From NCBI GenBank assembly GCA_004794785.1, contig SJOL01004064.1, positions 19,136 through 83,135 on the forward strand: a stretch of 64,000 bases of DNA. Direction: 5' to 3'. This document shows positions 1 to 9,672 of the stretch, in pieces; the stretch's first letter is position 1, and every line of letters begins with the position of its first letter. The notes under the pieces are model-generated. The model saw nothing but the letters and a program-made list of their open reading frames with translations. It was not told the origin of the DNA and made no database searches. A program made the position numbers and the translations under genes. The stretch is from Opisthorchis felineus. Taxonomy: Eukaryota > Platyhelminthes > Trematoda > Opisthorchiida > Opisthorchiidae.

Positions 1-286
1 AAGTTCACAGAATCCCTCTTACACAACTATCGTAGCACTAGCCCATCCACACAGACAGACAGAAAGTGCAAACGAAGTTCAAGAGGGATCATCAAGTGAA
101 CCGAACCAGAAGAACTACACTCCAGGCTGGACCCAAATCCATTTAGGTTTCCCCATCGGCCCAACACTTGGTCACCCACCCTAACACACAAAAATCCTTC
201 GGTCGACACCCAACAGAGATTTGGCTTGAATTAGATGGCTGGTTCTCCTTCCGCCTTAAATCTCGACCAACCTCGTAACCTAGTCA
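1..286. other. unassigned sequence at left edge
   Basis: I see no gene, SINE or recognisable retroelement domain here. It lies beyond the integrase end of the minus-strand gypsy copy that starts near 400. It could be the remainder of that element or the body of the element carrying the hammerhead-like hairpin at 293-322. Confidence 0.4.
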
Positions 287-345
287 CTTGGCCTGACGAA
301 GCTTTTGAGTCAAAAGCGAAACGTTGCCCAGCAATAATTCTACCG
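287..345 (+). ncRNA. hammerhead-like hairpin (isolated copy)
   Basis: CTGACGA at 293-299 fits the hammerhead box CUGANGA. It is followed by one extra A, then a perfect 6-bp stem GCTTTT (301-306) / AAAAGC (312-317) with loop GAGTC, then GAAA at 318-321 and C. Downstream, GTTGC and GCAAT can pair as stem III. The extra nucleotide between CUGANGA and stem II is non-canonical. It also occurs in the Penelope-associated family elsewhere in the window. Likely the remnant of a hammerhead at a retroelement end; activity is unknown. Confidence 0.4.
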
Positions 346-402
346 ATTGTTACCAAGCTCTTCCGAAAACGATGATTAATCAATCGGTCCCAAGCGTTTT
401 TT

Positions 403-1262
403 TCACCTGATAGATGGCAGAGATCTTTTAAAATCGACGCTAATTCGTTCGAATAGTTGAGTCACTTTGATGAGCGTAGCGGGAGGTGGTTTGTAAAATT
501 GCGGTTTGATGGCGGCACAAACCGTACATTTTGTGTTAATGTCTTTGACATCTTGGAGGGAAAACGGCAACTTTTTGGAAAAAAATGAAGATATGCATGC
601 GAGTGATTCCGGGATGGCACAAGCAATCATGAATTTCTTCTAATTTATCATTGCCGATCACTTTGGTGCATAGGTTACGCGATAGGGTGTCAGCCATCAG
701 ATTGTCTTCTCCAGGTCTGTAGCTGACGTCGTATCTAAAAACGGAGAGTTCCATTTTCCATTGCTGGATTTTATCGTTTTTTTATCTTACTTTTCTGCGA
801 CACACCATATATAAAGGAAACCGGCCGCTGTTCAATGATAAGCTTGAAGTGCTTCCCAAAAAGATAATGCTTCCATTTACGGATAGATTCAGCGATGGCG
901 TATGCCTCTTTCTCAATAGCAGAGTGCTTCTTTTCGCTCGGTGTCAGTGTTCTAGAAAAGAAGGCCACCGGTCAGCCGTTCTGAGTCAGAGCTGCAGCAG
1001 TGGCTATGTCTGAGGCGTCCGTCTCGACAACCAAGGGTGCGTTGTAGTCGACTGTCACAACCATAGCGTTCTCTAACTCCTGTAAATTTTCGAAGGGCTG
1101 TCGTACACGCTCCGACAAGGGGAAAGTCCTATTTCTGGCAATCACACTGATTTTGTCAGAGAAGTATGGTATCCATTGCGAATAATAAGCATACATGCCA
1201 ACAACTCGTTGTTGTGACGTAGCGTCATGTGGGTAAGGGAGTTGACGAACAGGGCTCATTCG
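403..1262 (-). pseudogene. gypsy RT thumb, RNase H and integrase N-terminus (copy A)
   Basis: In minus-strand order: an RT connection segment with VVGMYAYYSQWIPYFSDK, then the RNase H start LVVETDASDIA, then AFFSRTLTPSEKKHSAIEKE (the conserved SRTL...E.E of gypsy RNase H), then RYDVSYRPGEDNLMADTLSR. Next comes an HHCC-type integrase zinc finger, LCHPGITRMH with CTVCAAIKPQF downstream, and the first residues of the integrase core, ISVDF. At least three frame breaks separate these blocks. The rest of the integrase is absent or unrecognisable below 400. Confidence 0.8.
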
Positions 1263-1298
1263 TGCAGGATCTCGTTTGATAATTCCTTCAGAGAGCCG

Positions 1299-1487
1299 GA
1301 GGTAAGATGGCTCAGTGGTTAGAGCGCGAATTTACTGACCGGAAGGTTCGTGGTTCGAACCCGACCTCTGCCTCTCAACCTACCCTGTCTAGGCTTGGGC
1401 AACCTGGCAGTATTCCAGCCCTCATGCTTCCTTCTGGTGGCATGGCACTTAGGCACCGAAAGGGTGCTACAGCTGAACGACTTTTCA
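1299..1487 (+). mobile_element. tRNA-derived SINE, copy 1
   Basis: A tRNA-like head has an A box (TGGCTCAGTGG) and a B box (GGTTCGAACCC). A conserved body starts near CTAGGCTTGGGCAACCTGG, and the 3' end holds the hairpin GCACC-GAAAG-GGTGC before ACAGCTGAACGA. It sits inside gypsy copy A and is therefore younger than that element. Confidence 0.85.
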
Positions 1488-1587
1488 ATGATTTGTTTGG
1501 CTGTTATGATCCTTTTCTTGCAGTTAAGCGTAATTACATATTTTTTATTACTTCATAGAAAGATTTGAGGTTCTGGTTAAGCTCACT

Positions 1588-1975
1588 TTAGGTAGTCCCA
1601 CAAATAGTGACGTTGTCGATGTAAGCGTAGGTGCCACTTAAGTTCTCAGACTTGATTATATGGTCAATAGTACGCTGGAAGCATGCTACGCCGAAAGGAA
1701 TACGACGGAACTGAAACAGTTCTCCGCATGCTTCAAAAGCCGTGTATGGTTTGTCTTTCCCACTGATTGGAACTTGATGGTAAGCACTCAATAGGTCTAA
1801 GGTGGTAAAGACAGCATGCCGGGAAGTTTCTTCAATCATTTTATCCAATCGCGGTAACGGATAAGCGTCTAGGTATGTGAACCGATTAATGGTTTGACTG
1901 TAGTCCACTACTATGCGTCTTTTGTGGTTTGAATTTTTCGTGACCAGTACTTGAGCCCTTCAGGGAGAATTCGAA
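1588..1975 (-). pseudogene. gypsy reverse transcriptase fragment (copy A)
   Basis: The minus strand gives an RT palm with INRFTYLDAYPLPRLDKMIE, TTLDLLSAYHQVPI (motif A), FQFRRIPFGVACFQRTI (motif B) and AYIDNVTICG. The last block stands where most Ty3/gypsy enzymes have YxDD, so the second catalytic-box aspartate is replaced by asparagine. Copy B shows the same substitution. The frame breaks near 1908 and the fragment ends at the SINE insertion. Confidence 0.85.
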
Positions 1976-2029
1976 GATTCAATTATACCTTCATCCAATA
2001 GTCGGTTAACTTCAAAGTGGATGAACTGT

Positions 2030-2600
2030 TCATCGCCGTGATTTCGTGGCGATAGGCTTGCAATCGGGTGAGAGGTTAGCAAAAAGAGGTGATTCAACCG
2101 CAGCAGCAGTTAGACCACAGAGGGCGAATGGACCTCGGTTCCCACGAAATGTGATTTCAACTTTGTCATATAGACCAAGGAAGTCGTGGCCTAGCAGCAC
2201 GTCAGCACATAGATTGGGTAACACTAATAGTTTGAATTTTTTGTAAACAGTCCCCCTGTAATCGATGAACAAACTGATCAACATCTTGACCGGTGTCTTG
2301 TGTGAAAGTTTGTAGAAGATGACGAGCATAAATTATATTCTTAGGACGAACGTACAGCTTTTCAAGTGTACTGATAGCGGATTCGTAATTGGGACAGTCA
2401 GCTATGTAAACGTATACAGGTGCATCCACAAAATGAATCAAGGTTTCGAGTTTTTTTAGATTAGGCGATTCGACGGTGCCCAGAAACGTTTGGAAGGTTC
2501 GGTATCAATGATTCCAACGCGTTATGGCGTCTGGAGAATTTGGATCTGTGTCGAGACACTTGGGTCGCAGCACCGGTTTCATTGTATCCTTAGACAAGTA
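2030..2600 (-). pseudogene. gypsy gag fragment fused to protease end (copy A)
   Basis: The minus strand carries a gag segment (VRPKNIIYARHLLQTFTQDT, TGQDVDQFVHRL) that runs straight into the post-protease segment (FKLLVLPNLCADVLLGHDFL). Copy B has about 700 bp between these two points, including the zinc knuckles and DTGSS, so copy A has lost the gag C-terminus and the protease active site. Confidence 0.75.
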
Positions 2601-2879
2601 AATTGCTACGGATGGAGTATCGTTCCTGATTGAGCGCGAGAACAAGAATGAATAGCACAGATTGAATAGCGCTCTACTTGTCTAAGAATAGGCGTACATA
2701 AGCTGAAAGTGAAGGCGAAGGTGGTTAATATGGAACGACAATGTGAACACAAAGGATAGTCATGACACGGAGTCTCTTCCAATTGCTCCACCATCAGATG
2801 TGAATTCATACCTTGACGAGGTCGCCACCTCTTTGCACAGCGCTGGGCACGGCGTTACCAGGCCCACTTAAGCACTGGA
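2601..2879. other. leader/LTR-side flank of gypsy copy A
   Basis: No coding sequence recognised. A short stretch near 2678-2712 (cttgtctaagaat...cataagctgaaa) resembles 6197-6233 next to gypsy copy B, so this is probably the 5' leader or LTR side of copy A. No exact LTR boundary is visible. Confidence 0.4.
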
Positions 2880-3702
2880 TATTAGACTGAACAGTGACAC
2901 TGCTTAAGTCTCGGTCCCGAACATAACTTGGCCCGACGAGCTATCAGCCGTCAAGTGAAAATGAGCATGCTCGCCGACCGTGAAGTCTGGTGGACTTGGA
3001 AAGCCAAGTAAATGGAAGAGGCTCAGAAGGCCGGTAATGCCCGAAGATTATTTCCGTTGGTCCGTGCAACCGGTCTCCGGAAACCGCCTGCGAGGGAAAT
3101 CATCAAGGATCAGAATGGAGATACCATCTTGCATAAAGAAGAATGCCTCGACCATTGGGACGAATACTTCGAGCAACAATTATCGTGGCCACCAGCTGCC
3201 ACTCATCCTGAGCCCACAGTTGAGATAGAACCCTGGACGGTAAACGTGGAACCCCCTACTGACTCGGACGTTTATGGCTGCATATGTCCTCTCAAGCGCC
3301 ACCGAGCTGCTAGTCCGGATGACCCACCCGCATTGTTCAAAAATGGGGGTGAAGTCCTCAGTCAGTGCTTGTCTGGTCCGTTCGACTGTATTTGGAAAAA
3401 GGAGGTTGTCCCGCACAACTGGGGAGAATCGGTGATGGTGCTCATTTTCAAAAAGGGGCTCGTAGTAAGTATATTAACCACAAGGGGATCAGCTTTACCC
3501 CGGTCGTAACAAGACTGTTGGTGTCGCCTGTGCTTTGTTGCCTTATGGTGGCTTACGAAACATGGACTCAAGAACAGCAAGCAGGATTCCGGCCTTGTAG
3601 AGCTGGCATTGAGCAAATATTCACACTCCGTTAGGTGTTAGAACAACGCCATACGTATAAACGACCCACAATTTTAGTATTCCTGTATTTCCAAGGCGCA
3701 TC
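2880..3702 (+). pseudogene. RTE-like non-LTR retrotransposon fragment: endonuclease-RT linker and early RT
   Basis: Plus-strand frames give MLADREVWWTWKAK, then a linker (EECLDHWDEYFEQQLSWPP), then RAASPDDPPALFKNGGEVL and VPHNWGESVMVLIFKKG. These are the hallmark KAAGPDxxPxELFK and WxxSxIVPIFKKG blocks of RTE-like elements. A frameshift near 3455 leads to GISFTPVVTRLL and EQQAGFRPCRAGIEQIFTLR, then a stop and RPTILVFLYFQGA at motif A. The homology ends at about 3702, exactly where minus-strand gypsy copy B begins, so the 3' part was replaced or displaced. Confidence 0.8.
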
Positions 3703-3830
3703 AACTCGGTTGGCGGGTCTGTTCTCCTTAAGACGCTTGAGTGTCCTCGAGAAAAAGGCCACCGATCGATGGTTTTGGCTGAGGGATGCGGCTATAGCCA
3801 CATCTGAGGCATCCGTTTCAACAACCAAAT
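3703..3830 (-). pseudogene. gypsy RNase H start (copy B)
   Basis: The minus strand reads VVETDASDVAIAASLSQ followed by VAFFSRTLKRL, matching the RNase H N-terminus in copy A. It stops at the junction with the RTE-like fragment. Confidence 0.75.
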
Positions 3831-3923
3831 GCTTGTTATATTCTTGTAATTAGCGTAGCATTTTCTAGTGCGTTTTTTAGGTTGTCGAAGGCTAATTCGA
3901 CGTCGGCAGGTAGAGGGGATGTT

Positions 3924-4946
3924 TTATTCTTTATCAGTTTTGTTGATTTTGTCAGAAAACGAAGATATCCAAGGGGTGTAATATGTGAACATACCGATGA
4001 CGCTTTGCATTTCCGTGGTAGTACGCGGAGGAGGTAACTGACGGATAGGTTCCATGTGTTCAGGATCTGGCCTTATGACGCCCTTAGAAACCTCATAACC
4101 TAGGAGGCGGATAACTTTTAAAGCAGTGACGGTTTTGTTATCGTTGCGGGTGATCTCATACTTCCTCGTAGCTCTTAAAAATGATTGGAGATTGAGGTCG
4201 TGTTCATCTTGGGTATTGCCACAAATAGTCACATTGTCTATGTAGGCATACGTGCTTTTCAGCTTCTCAGTCTTAATGGTATTGTTAATAGTTCGCTGAA
4301 AACATGCTACACCGTTTGTGACACCGAAGGGTATGCGACGAAACTGAAACGGGCCACCACATGCTTCGAATGCTGTAAAAGGTTTGTCGGATGTTTGATG
4401 GTAAGCAGACAAGAGGTCTAATGTACTGTAGACCTAGTAGTGCGAAATTTCCTCAATCATTTTGTCCAAGCGTGGCATAGGGTAAGCGTCCAGATGTGTG
4501 AACCGGTTGATAGTTTGGCGGTAGTCAACAACTATCCGGCGTTTGTGGTTAACATTCTTGGTAATCAAAACCTGCGCTCTCCAGGGAGGCATTGACGGCT
4601 CGATGATGCCTTCCTGCAATAAGCGGTCAACTTCAGCGCGAATGAATTTTTCATCATCCGGATGATGCCTGCTTGCAACAGGCTTGCAATCTGGAGACAA
4701 CTTGGCGAAAAGTGATGGTGATTCAACGTTTACAGCCGTCAGGCCGCAGATGGTGAACGCATCACCATCCCCACCGAATGAAATTTCTACCTTGCCGTGT
4801 GGACCTAGAAAATCGTGCCCGAGTAGAACGTCGGTGCAGAGGTTTGGCATTACAAAGAGCTTCAGTTTATCGTATGATGTATCTCTGTATCGGACAGAAA
4901 CACAAGCGTAACCGGTCGTTCGACAGGATAGTGATGTAAACGCCAT
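3924..4946 (-). pseudogene. gypsy reverse transcriptase (copy B)
   Basis: The minus strand gives VLLGHDFLGPHGKVEI, the linker DDEKFIRAEVDRLLQEGIIE, then WRAQVLITKNVNHKRRIVVD, INRFTHLDAYPMPRLDKMIE, a stop at about 4435, YSTLDLLSAYHQ, FQFRRIPFGV and AYIDNVTICGNTQDEHDLNL, then the thumb with LLGYEVSKGVIRPDP and VIGMFTYYTPW. This is nearly a whole RT domain, with one stop and a small deletion after AYHQ. YIDN replaces the usual YxDD, as in copy A. Confidence 0.85.
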
Positions 4947-4967
4947 TGTAACGGCTGAGAAGGTTGG

Positions 4968-5180
4968 CTAAATTTTCCAATTATGTAATTTCACGGCGTT
5001 AGAATTAATGAAACTACAAGAACTTCCTGTATCGACTAGAGCACGGAGAGTGATGCCATTGATTTCGATAGTTGCGATGGCATGTGCCAGGCAGGTAGGT
5101 GCTGCTGCAACGAATAATGACGATAAAGTGGATTCATTGTACAATTTGTATGGAACTTGGTGGTATTTTTTGAACGGCAC
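4968..5180 (-). pseudogene. gypsy aspartic protease (copy B)
   Basis: The minus-strand frame contains ITLRALVDTGSSCSFIN. DTGSS is the active-site loop of retroelement aspartic proteases, and the motif is intact. A stop near 4970 separates it from the VLLGHDFL block that normally completes the domain. Confidence 0.8.
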
Positions 5181-5422
5181 ACGCGGTGGAAGTGACTGCG
5201 TTTACCACAGAGATTACAAACGGCTTCTCGAGCGGGGCACTTTGAACGAGGATGTGTATCATAACCGCAGAAATAACATGTTTGAACGGATTTTACAGCA
5301 GCAGTGGTAGGATCGACACGTAGTTCGCGATTCTGTGAAATGGGCGGAATCGTAGAGCAGGATATAGGTTCGTTACTAACATATGACTGACTGTTTGTGA
5401 GCCAACTCGAAGGATCTAGCAA
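5036..5422 (-). pseudogene. gypsy gag C-terminus with two zinc knuckles (copy B)
   Basis: The minus-strand frame has two consecutive CCHC knuckles at about 5190-5280: CYFCGYDTHPRSKC and CNLCGKRSHFHRVC, both CX2CX4HX4C. Two classical knuckles differ from the CHCC gag motif I recall for the fluke element CsRn1, so this is probably another gypsy lineage. The frame continues past the knuckles in the wrong phase for the protease, showing a frameshift. Confidence 0.75.
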
Positions 5423-5503
5423 GCTGATATGCTTGGTCCAGAGTGAGTTCGCTCTGTGCTAGAAGTTTTTCGCGGATGGACGTGGACGCCAGGCCGTTAA
5501 TTA

Positions 5504-5902
5504 TAGCATCACGCACATACTCATCTTGATATTCAGTAGCATATACCGATTTAAACTCACAGTTTTGGCTAATGATTTCAGTTTTCGTACGAACTGATCA
5601 ATATCCTGTCCGTTCTCCTGCTTGTAGGTCTGCAACAAGTAGCGTGCATATATGACATTTTTTGGGCGGACATATAATTTTCGTAACGTTTCGATCGCAG
5701 ATTCATAGTCGGTGTGATCAGCAATGTGCTCATATACCAGCGGATCCAGGAAGCGGATGAAAGTTTCAAATTTGTCGGGTTTAGAATATTCGACAGTTTT
5801 GAGATAGGTGTCGAAGGTACGAAACCAGTGATTCCAGGGTTTTGCTGCATCTGCGGAGTTTGGGTCAGCGTCGAAGAACCGACGTCGTAGCTGCGGATCC
5901 AT
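5504..5902 (-). pseudogene. gypsy gag N-terminal part (copy B)
   Basis: Translation starts at the minus-strand ATG at 5902-5900 (MDPQLRRRFFDADPN) and runs through WFRTFDTYLKTVEYSKPDKF and VRPKNVIYARYLLQTYKQ. The same blocks occur in copy A. The start is chosen because copy A is similar from this point on and the upstream DNA is a SINE. The frame is lost near 5504. Confidence 0.75.
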
Positions 5903-5911
5903 TGTGTTCCT

Positions 5912-6127
5912 AAACAAGTGAGGGGCGAGATGGCCGAAGTGGTTAGAGCGCGAATTTACTGACCGCAAGGTTCGTGGTTCGAACCCGACCTCTGCCTCTC
6001 GACTTCCCCTGTCTAGGCTTGGGCAACCTGGCAGTATCTCAGCCCTCATGCTTCCTTCTGGTAGCATGGCAGTTAGGCACCGAAAGGGTGCTACAGCTGA
6101 ACGATTTTTTTTTTAAAAAACAAGTGA
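5912..6127 (+). mobile_element. tRNA-derived SINE, copy 2, with target-site duplication
   Basis: A complete SINE starts at about 5922 (GGGCGAGATGGCCGAAGTGG) and ends in a T-run then an A-run at about 6104-6117. It is bracketed by the 10-bp direct repeat AAACAAGTGA (5912-5921 and 6118-6127). The duplication defines the element ends and shows insertion by target-primed reverse transcription into the gypsy copy B leader. Confidence 0.9.
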
Positions 6128-6295
6128 ATTTAGACGTTTAGAATGTATCCGAGAACGAGTTAGAAAAGAGTCCTGGTTATCGAGGATAACCAACGTTTTA
6201 CTTGTCCAAGAACGAGCGTGGATGAGCTGAAATGTACGTACAACGGTTCAATAAGAGTATATAGGGCAAGTATAATAATAAGCACACAGAAATCA
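6128..6295. other. gypsy copy B leader/LTR-side sequence
   Basis: No coding sequence. It shares a short stretch (6197-6233) with the corresponding flank of copy A. The LTR limits cannot be placed by eye. Confidence 0.4.
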
Positions 6296-7150
6296 TGGCA
6301 CCCATCAAGTAATGCCCCGAAAGTTTGTGGACATAATACGTTCTTTGTATTCTCAGACTTCCGGACGTGTGAAAGTTTATGGAGAGCTCTCCAAAAGTTT
6401 CCGTACACAAAGTGGTGTCCGTCAGGTGTGCCACCCTCTCCATTCCTATCTAATTTCGTGATCGATGAGATGAACGCTGGAAGATCTTCAAAACCCCGGT
6501 GTTCACATAGTCCGTGACAAAAACCTCGTTGAGCTGGAACATGTAGACGACATCGTTCTCGTCTTCGAAGGGGAGGAGAAGGCGCAGGTGTTTTTTGGAT
6601 GAACTGACCAAAGTCATCCTGTCCTTTGCACTTCGCACCCACAAAGTGTTTGGTCGTGCTCCTGGACATGCACTATCTGAACACGCCTCTTACAATCCAG
6701 GGAGAGGCACTCGAAGTTGTGGAGCCTTTTACATATTTTGGAAGTTGTACTAGCTCCGACTGTAGTGTGACGGATGAGGTCAGTGCACGAATCCGCAAGG
6801 CTCGGTTCATGTTTGTTGATTTGAGACACCTATGGCGTCAAAGCGGTATATCCCTGAATCTCATGGGACGGGTGTATCAGGCTACCGTACGGGTTGTTCT
6901 GTTGTATGACTGTGAGACTTGTCCTGTTCGAGCAACGCAACTGGAACGTCTTCAGGTGTTCGACAATCGTCGTCTCAGGACCATTGCTCGTGTGGGTTAG
7001 TGTCGAAGAATCCACAACGAGGCAATTAGAAAGCGAGTTTTCGGTTGTGCGACGGGGAATTCCATTGAAGAATGTGCTCAGCACCAGAAGCTGTGTTGGT
7101 TAGGCCATGTATTGCGCATGCCGAACCATCGTTTGCCGAATAGAGTGCTG
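6296..7150 (+). pseudogene. RTE-like retrotransposon fragment: RT palm to C-terminal domain
   Basis: Frames on the plus strand give RKFVDIIRSLYSQTSGRVKV, YGELSKSF, SGVRQV (motif B), ELEHVDDIVLVFEGEE (motif C with YADD decayed to HVDD), then EALEVVEPFTYFGSCTSSDC, DEVSARIRKARFMF, LRHLWRQSGISL and LERLQVFDNRRLRTIARV, then CWLGHVLRMPNHRLPNRVL. This C-terminal domain (tYLGS...I.KA...F..L..LW, WLGHvLRM) is typical of RTE-like elements of flukes. Stops and frameshifts occur throughout. Confidence 0.8.
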
Positions 7151-7289
7151 TGTTCCGTTTGTCCATATTGCTTTATGGATCATAAACATCGCCTCTATAC
7201 GCAAAGGACATGCATCAGTGCTTGACCGTCAGTGTCTCCGAAGCAGTAGCGGGGTCTGTTTGGAACATCGGATTAGCAATGCTGCGGTG

Positions 7290-7640
7290 CGCCACGATGG
7301 ATGAATTACTCACGCTTCATGGGTTACGCTGGCTAGGAGATGTACTTCGTATGCCAGAGGATCATCTGCATTGCAGAACTCTTTTCGCCCATCCCTGTGC
7401 TGAGAGGTGGACAGAGTATGACTTAATGAAAAAGTATGAGACCACTAACCAGTGAACTCAGTCGGGTAAACAACTACCGCTTCCATGAATGGGGATCTTG
7501 GTTGTTACCGAGGGTTAATAACACTTACAGACTGCCCAGGGTATGAGCCGCGGGACGAGACAGACCCATGGTCAGTGATCCTGATAGGTATGTCTGTATC
7601 ACGTAGCCAATGGCGCTTGTGCATCAAAGCTATCACCTTC
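7290..7640 (+). pseudogene. second RTE-like 3' end, joined to the first
   Basis: After about 140 bp the same C-terminal block recurs: HGLRWLGDVLRMPEDHLHCR, then GQSMT, KSMRPLTSELSRVNNYRFHE and further tail sequence to about 7640. Two copies of one protein segment in a row mean that two 3' ends have been joined, by nested insertion or recombination. Confidence 0.6.
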
Positions 7641-8095
7641 ACTGCGTAGCTCTCATTGTCTGCCATACTGGACAAGCGGAAGCATTTGATGTAAATAAGC
7701 TGACTGGACCATCACCTCCAATGCGCGGCTGTCATTTCCTTATTCTCCTTATCTTCAGTGAAGAAAAGGAGTCTGCGCTGAAAGCCACTGAGACTATTGG
7801 ATTTGGTGTAGACTTGGCGTACTACTCTTGTTAGTTTCCTTTTCCACACGGAAACCGCCGCGGAGGAGGCATTTCGGTATCCCTCGAAGATATCTTGAGA
7901 GGTGTACTGTACGTTCCTGTCAATCGTCTCCCCTTAGACATTAGCGCGCTGGCGCTAAATACTGAGACTTAGTCTACGTACTTCTCCATCACTTTGTCTA
8001 GTCTCAATCTCAGTGCATAAAATCTCATGCGCACTTCTTCCATTTATTTTGCAGACGCTTTCCACCAATCGCTTCATAGTTTGACCTGCCGTGAG
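7641..8095. other. region upstream of FNTA
   Basis: This should hold the promoter and 5' untranslated region of the farnesyltransferase alpha gene. I see no TATA box or other element I would defend. A CAG at 8052-8054 in a pyrimidine-rich setting could be a splice acceptor for an upstream leader exon, including a trans-spliced leader. Confidence 0.3.
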
Positions 8096-8428
8096 ATGAA
8101 GTACCGTGATCGTTACGTGTTTTACAAGGATAGACCAGAATGGGCTGATGTTGTACCGGTCCCACAAGATGAGGGCGAGCGAAACGTAGTACGAATAGCT
8201 TATTCTCCACAGTTTGTTGATGCACACGACTATATGCGTGCGGTACTACTCAAGGACGAACGGAGTGAACGTGCGTTGGAGATTACTGGGACTGTTTTAC
8301 TTCTCAATCCCGCCAACTTTACCGTATGGGAGTACCGACGACGGATCCTCACTTCATTACAGGTGGATCTTGTAGAAGAGTTGAAGCTTACTGGAAAACT
8401 AATTGACGAACATTCGAAAAACTATCAG
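8096..8428 (+). CDS. FNTA: protein farnesyltransferase/geranylgeranyltransferase I alpha subunit, exon 1
   Basis: The alpha subunit pairs with FNTB or PGGT1B in the cytosol and helps transfer farnesyl or geranylgeranyl groups to CaaX cysteines of Ras-like proteins. Exon 1 encodes residues 1-111: MKYRDRYVFYKDRPEWADV, the N-terminal YRDR.EWaD signature of the family, VRIAYSPQFVDAHDYMRAVL, DERSERALEIT, and the first prenyltransferase alpha repeat, NFTVWEYRRRIL. The start ATG at 8096 is chosen because the family signature begins directly after it. The frame is open further upstream without similarity, so an earlier start or a leader exon is possible. The exon ends NYQ|gtatgt in phase 0. Exons 1-4 add up to about 431 residues against roughly 380 in mammals, the excess lying in exon 3. 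Confidence 0.93.
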
Positions 8429-8827
8429 GTATGTGGTGATATTTGCACTTACTGAGGTATGTTTTTATACGTCGGAAATCTAAGCGATTCCATTGTGACA
8501 CCCTTTCGGTGCATGTGTGCGTTGCAACCCGAAGGCTGCTACCACCATGTTGCTTATGCTTGAACCAGTAGTCTGAGAGCTAGAGCTGAGCTTGAAACGC
8601 AGATAATACCCCAATCACTCACATATCATTCCACCATTTTTTACCTCCCATTCCGGCTGGTGTTTCTGGTACTCGGCTAATCTTTCTCTCCGTCATGTTG
8701 AGGCCACTCAGTTCGTCTGGTCTAAAAGAAGCGTTGGAATGACTGTTCCAACCGTAAAGTTAGAGGCCATAAACCTGCTGTAGCACCTCGGCACTTCTAA
8801 TGACATTAGCTAAGGTATCGTCGGGAT

Positions 8828-9300
8828 GGAGTTTGTGTTCATCAGATCTTTACAATAGCGCCACACACCACCAACCAACTTCAAAGGAGTCTTCGATCCT
8901 TTAAATAGGCCGACTCTTCTGGATGTACTTGACCAAAGAGGAATGTCCCTGAAGTTTGTAAACCTACTTCGTATTCTATATGCTAACACTTCTGTTCATG
9001 TAACGGTTGATAAAAAACCGTCCGAAAGTTTACTCACGACTACTGAGGTTCGTCAAGACAGTCTCTCTCCCTTTTGTCCAATTTCACCTTCGACATCATA
9101 TAATTCGTACGCCAAAGCACAGTGAACCTTAGAAACAAACTCGCATCTAAAGAGTGACCAGTGGACTTGGACTATGGGTCCAATATCGTCCTGTGTTTTG
9201 ACGACCATCGGTCTGCACAGTCTAACTAGAACGTTGGGCGCGATCCGCTCTCTTGGCATGCGTTTCACACCTTCAGTGCATCTTTCGATGCCTCTGTATC
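8828..9300 (+). pseudogene. RTE-like RT fragment in FNTA intron 1
   Basis: The plus strand gives FKGVFDPLNRPTLLDVLDQR (motif A, normally FrgAFDsvdR), GMSLKFVNLLRILYANTSVH, then TTTEVRQDSLSPF (motif B) and, after a frameshift, NIVLCFDDHRSAQ (motif C neighbourhood). This is the same class as the fragments at 2.9 and 6.3 kb. The catalytic aspartates are partly lost. Confidence 0.75.
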
Positions 9301-9471
9301 TCTCTGAATAGAAGGGTTTAATTTTCTTGACTAACTTACATGTGTAGGCAACCACACATACCACGCTTCTACTGACGGATGAAGTAGATGCGTGCATTAC
9401 CACGACGCCAGCAACACTTGCCTACTTGCGTCAGTTGTTTCGTCAGAAACGAATTTCATGAGGGCTAAAGA

Positions 9472-9672
9472 GCCATGTGTAAAAACGGTTCAGCTGTAAC
9501 ACCCTTTCGGTGCCTAGCTGACATGCCACCCAAAGGAAGCACGAGGGCTGGGATACTACCAGGTTACCCAAGCATAGACAGCAGAAATCGAGAGGCAGAG
9601 GTCGGGTTCGAACCACGGGCCTTCCGGTCAGTAAATTCGCACTCTAACCACTGAGCCATCCCGCCATGTGTA
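9472..9672 (-). mobile_element. tRNA-derived SINE, copy 3, with target-site duplication
   Basis: A full-length minus-strand SINE (9482-9662) is flanked by exact 10-bp direct repeats GCCATGTGTA (9472-9481 and 9663-9672). B box and A box are readable on the minus strand near 9600-9660. Confidence 0.88.

Larger units (their letters stand above)
400..2600 (-). mobile_element. Ty3/gypsy-type LTR retrotransposon, decayed copy A
   Basis: Read on the minus strand, this runs gag, protease end, reverse transcriptase (RT), RNase H and integrase, the Ty3/gypsy order. It is broken by frameshifts and stops, by a deletion from mid gag to the end of the protease domain (junction near 2245), and by a plus-strand SINE at about 1299-1487 between RT and the RT thumb/RNase H. 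The same element family is present at 3703-5902, and the two copies differ at many positions, so they are independent old insertions. I could not delimit either LTR. It is non-functional as it stands. Confidence 0.85.
3703..5902 (-). mobile_element. Ty3/gypsy-type LTR retrotransposon, decayed copy B
   Basis: This is the fuller of the two copies. On the minus strand it runs from the gag start codon at 5902-5900 through gag, zinc knuckles, protease, RT and the start of RNase H, where it is cut at about 3703. Interspersed stops and frameshifts disable it. Just upstream of gag a SINE has inserted (5922-6117) with a clear target-site duplication. Confidence 0.85.

Noticed and set aside
1299..1380. 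Genuine tRNA genes at the SINE heads
   Set aside because: A and B boxes are present, but the sequences do not close into a cloverleaf acceptor stem and always continue into the SINE body.
9053..9403. 116-codon minus-strand open frame
   Set aside because: It lies opposite the RTE-like RT fragment and is its antisense shadow.
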